Shown here: positions 60,924-64,000 of the stretch, one piece after another
Layout of the letters: each line of letters starts with the position of its first letter
Numbering within the stretch: position 1 is the stretch's first letter
Origin: Rhipidocladum racemiflorum
Lineage: Eukaryota; Streptophyta; Magnoliopsida; Poales; Poaceae
Reading direction: 5' to 3'
DNA length: 64,000 nt
Assembly (NCBI GenBank): GCA_036346355.1
Contig: CM070569.1
Coordinates: 42,386,276-42,450,275, forward strand
The notes under the pieces: model-generated
Told to the model about the DNA's origin: nothing
The model's input: only the letters and a program-made list of their open reading frames with translations
Database searches by the model: none
Position numbers and translations under genes: made by a program

Positions 60924-62018
60924 CAGGGTTTAACATTTCGTTTCGGGATCAAATTTCGAGCAGACGGCGGTAGCGAAATTCGTCGAAAATCGCTCGAAAT
61001 TCGGTAAAAATCGAACGGTTTGGAAGTCAAACATCCGGTCAAAATCAGCTCGAAAAAATTCTCGAAATTCGTTCGAAATTCTCGAAGTTCCATTGGTTTT
61101 GATGGGGAAATGTGTACCAAATGGAAAAATAAAAATATACAAGAAAAATGCAAAAAAAATTGGAAAAAAATTATAAAAATTGTGGAAAATTATAATAGCA
61201 CAATATGGAAGAATATAAAGAATTTTGGCATGACCTTTGCTATATTTTAAACAATCTCAAGTTGCATTAATAATAACATTTCATTTCAACACTGTTCACA
61301 ACTCAATTCAACAAATCCATATTTCAATACCATGGCATATTACATTGTCGCTCGTTGTTAACTTTGTTGCTTGTTGTGAATTAGCAGTAAGTAGTGTCCA
61401 TGTTTATCTAGCTCAGCTGTCTCTTCTATTCTTAATTCCAACGCTCTCCTTTGGTGATGTACAAATATACCATGTCATTCACATAATTGAAAGTTGTCAC
61501 ATGTCAATACAAGAAATTTTTTAAATATTAGATAACATTAACACATTAAATATACCATAGCAATACAAGTAAGTTTTTAATATTGGATAACATTAATATA
61601 TTAAAAAATACCATATCTTTACTATACTTTAAATAATTGAAAGTTGTCACATATCAATACAAGAATTTTTTTTAACATTAGATAACATTGACACATTAAA
61701 TATACCATAGCAATACAAGTAAGTTTTTTTTTTCTTGTATAAAATTCCGGATCCCAGTACTGTTTTTTTTTTTCAATGTTGTAAAATCGGTTATGGCCCA
61801 AAAAACGTCTAAAAATTTCAATTTTTCAACCAATTTTCATCATAAATGTTACAAAACTATTAATACTTATTTTAGAGAGTTTTTGGTTAAATTTTCTCAA
61901 ATTTTTTAAATTTAAATTTAAATTTGCTCGGTTTTTCGTCCGATATTGAATTTCGGTAGGGCTCGAAATCTCGAATTTCGAACGAAATTCGCGAAAGCTG
62001 ACCGAAATCGCGAACCCT
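60924..62018. mobile_element. hAT-like element, CGAAATTCG variant (1,095 bp)
   Basis: Starts CAGGGTTTAACATTTCG and ends ATCGCGAACCCT, with 8-bp flanks GCTCCAAG and GCCCCAAG (7 of 8). The ends carry CGAAATTCG palindromes instead of CTCGGCGAGAT. A segment of about 120 bp (AAGTTGTCACAT-TCAATACAAG-AAATTTTTTAA-ATTAGATAACATT) is repeated inside near 61490 and 61632. No coding capacity. Confidence 0.65.
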
Positions 62019-62026
62019 GCCCCAAG

Positions 62027-63472
62027 TATTAAACACTGCACCACACAGCACAAGTGGAAAGCTCCAAACACGAGCGATGAGTGCTTATATATATCTTATC
62101 TTAACTATTATAAGAATGAGTTAGTGGTGATGGTGAGTTTGTCAGGCCTTGGGCCAGAACAGTAGGGTCCAAGGCCCAGTAGGTGAGTCACTATTATAAC
62201 TCAATATAGATGATTTGATTTATTTACTAGCTTACAAAGATATGTTTTGCTTGATATGTGTGTTACAGAAAATTGATTTATTGTATGGTTTAGGATCCTG
62301 CATTATAATTATGTATTAATTCTCTTTTGAAATTCTGTTGCAATATATGATCAACCCGGTCGGCCGCTGCACGGATCGTACGTGCATGTTAATTCCGCAT
62401 CGTGACTGGACGGACGGGACGGCATGCAGCGACGCGATCATCTTATAGCTGGATTTGTTGGATAGGTTACTTCCAGGTTTCCACGTCGATCTGACGCCGT
62501 CGAGCTTATAGCTGCCTGCTTGTCGTGCCCGCGTGGTCGTCCGGTGGTCATTCATTCCCGACGCGTCCTCTCGATCTCGACTGAAACAATCCTAAAAATT
62601 TCAAACGAATTTGATTTGAATCTCCTTCGTAATTGGATTTCAATTGAATGGAATTTAGAATTTTGATTTGAATTTGGTTACCTTGTGGGCCAAATCTCCT
62701 TCTCTCTTGGTCCTTCCGGTCTGCTCCCGTTCCGGCCAGCCGTGGCCTGCCTCGCAAGCCCAGCCGGCTTCGGCCCCCGCCCCCGGCTCCGCCTGCGCCG
62801 CTGCCTGCGCTCGCCATCGCTTATAAGTAAGAGTGCGCATGTGTCCCCTTCTTCTCATACTCTAGCATAGTGAAAAGAACATTCCCTTATAAGTTGATCT
62901 CATCTACTCCACTAGTAATATAGTATTTTTTTTCATCTCTCTTCCACCTAATACGTTTTTAAGATTTTTAAAAATTATCTTTGAATTAACGGGTCTAGCC
63001 TAAATAATTTCAACAGGTAGTACCTTGGATTCGCATGTAGCCAGCTAGCGGCTGCCTCGAACGATGATGCAACTTCGTGAAACTGGCTAGATTCCCACGA
63101 CTCGAGATCTGATGCAGACTGCAACCATTGGGTAAAAAAGCCTGGATATACACTTGTTTGGAGTTGCAATGTGAATATGTGATTATCGCTGTTATCAAAG
63201 TTCAGAACAGTACTCGCATGTAGTAGCATCCGGTTAACCTGTAAGCCTCTCCCGGCCGGATCTTAATAATCTTATTGCCCTGCCGTCCTCGTGCTATGCA
63301 TGGGATGATTGGAATGGCACTAAAGTTATCTCCAACGGAAGACACGAGGACGACGCGAGAGGAGAGAGAGGTGCAAGTTGCGTTGCGTGCGCGCGGGAGC
63401 GGAGCAATAAATAACTAGGACCCCTGAAAACTGAACTACTGTAGGTGTACAGGGTCAGATGATGCCATTCAA
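62027..63472. other. Gene-free spacer
   Basis: Includes a GC-rich patch (62700-62830) that opens frames on several strands without recognisable protein sequence. No gene is supported. Confidence 0.4.
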
Positions 63473-63731
63473 TCTCTACTATTCTAAAGCAGCACTTGGT
63501 GGCAGTGGTCCGTTCTTCACACGTCATTAATTGCCGCTTAATTGCCCTACTTAATTGCCTTGCTTAATTGCCCTACGCAAGAAACGAAGCGTTGCTTTAA
63601 TTAGCCAGCTTTCGCAAGAAACGAAGCGTTAAAGATAGATGTTTGATCTTGTGAAATATTTTTTTTATTTTTTTATTTTTATTTTTGTTATCAATTTTGT
63701 TTTTCGTAGCAACGCACGGGCATGTAACTAG
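63473..63731 (+). mobile_element. Short non-autonomous Helitron (259 bp)
   Basis: Starts TCTCTACTATTCTAAAGC after an A and ends GCACGGGCATGTAACTAG before a T, the TC...CTAG structure and A/T insertion site of plant Helitrons. No RepHel gene. Inside, TTAATTGCC occurs four times and CGCAAGAAACGAAGCGTT twice. Confidence 0.65.
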
Positions 63732-64000
63732 TTAATACTCATATACAAGCTTGCCCAAATAATAGCCCAATTATTATCTCGGTAGTCAACAGGGAACTGA
63801 AAATTTTATATGGAATGCACACTTCACACGCACTGACACATAAATCTATAATTTTGTGCAATGATTTCGTAACATCATAAATTTAATATATATATTTGAA
63901 ATTTGCTAAAAGTACAGTACAAATAGTAGTAATGTTTTAAAAATTTCAAACCACCGAAATCAAAAACCAATTCAATCAACAAATTTAACCTATTGGAGAT
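63732..64000. other. Gene-free end of window
   Basis: AT-rich. The last 50 bases contain AAATTTCAAACCACCGAAATC, which may be the edge of another CGAAAT-type element that continues beyond the window. Confidence 0.3.

Noticed and set aside
1..64000. CRISPR arrays, operons, phage or plasmid features
   Set aside because: No regularly spaced direct repeats with unique spacers and no prokaryotic gene organisation; the window is plant nuclear DNA.

Overview
The window is nuclear DNA from a flowering plant, most likely a grass. The evidence is two intron-containing plant genes with GC-rich first exons, Tourist-like and hAT-like MITEs, a Grande/Tat-type Ty3/Gypsy element and a Sirevirus-like LTR. I cannot name the species. 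No prokaryotic, organellar or CRISPR features were seen.

Only two protein-coding genes are convincing. The first, on the minus strand (14497 down to 2899), is a complete 23-exon gene for a DEAH-box RNA helicase of the DHX35/DEAH9 type. All splice junctions are GT-AG and the exons sum to 703 codons plus stop. The second, on the plus strand (56728-57982), is a complete 4-exon group-E-like bZIP transcription factor of 299 residues, with a (CT)n and (CGG)n rich leader. They are 42 kb apart and nothing suggests they work together.

The rest is mobile DNA at several levels of nesting. At 0.2-2.0 kb are two hAT-like elements with perfect 8-bp target duplications. At 15.4-18.1 kb is a 2.6-kb Sirevirus-like LTR with repeated polypurine tracts beside it. 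At 19.1-19.8 kb is a Tourist-like MITE. At 20.3-21.3 kb are a tRNA-like relic and a Gypsy 3-prime fragment, followed at 21.3-24.1 kb by a small non-autonomous copia element. At 24.66-39.02 kb there is a three-level nest: a 286-bp Tourist-like MITE split by a 14-kb Ty3/Gypsy element (minus strand), which is itself split inside pol by a 4.6-kb LTR-like insert.

From 39 to 56 kb lie more hAT-like, Mutator-like and Tourist-like MITEs. These include a long hAT-like element that holds two tRNA-like sequences, one of them interrupted by another hAT-like MITE, and a cluster of RY (CATGCATG) motifs. Downstream of the bZIP gene a truncated hAT-like MITE lies between two identical 141-bp copies of its flank, followed by another CAGGG-ended element and a short non-autonomous Helitron.

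The most distinctive structure is a family of elements ending in CAGGG.../...CCCTG (or CAAGG/CCTTG), with long CTCGGCGAGAT-rich inverted ends and 8-bp target duplications. Its long members carry internal tandem repeats of about 165 bp. All calls are from reading the sequence; no similarity search was run.
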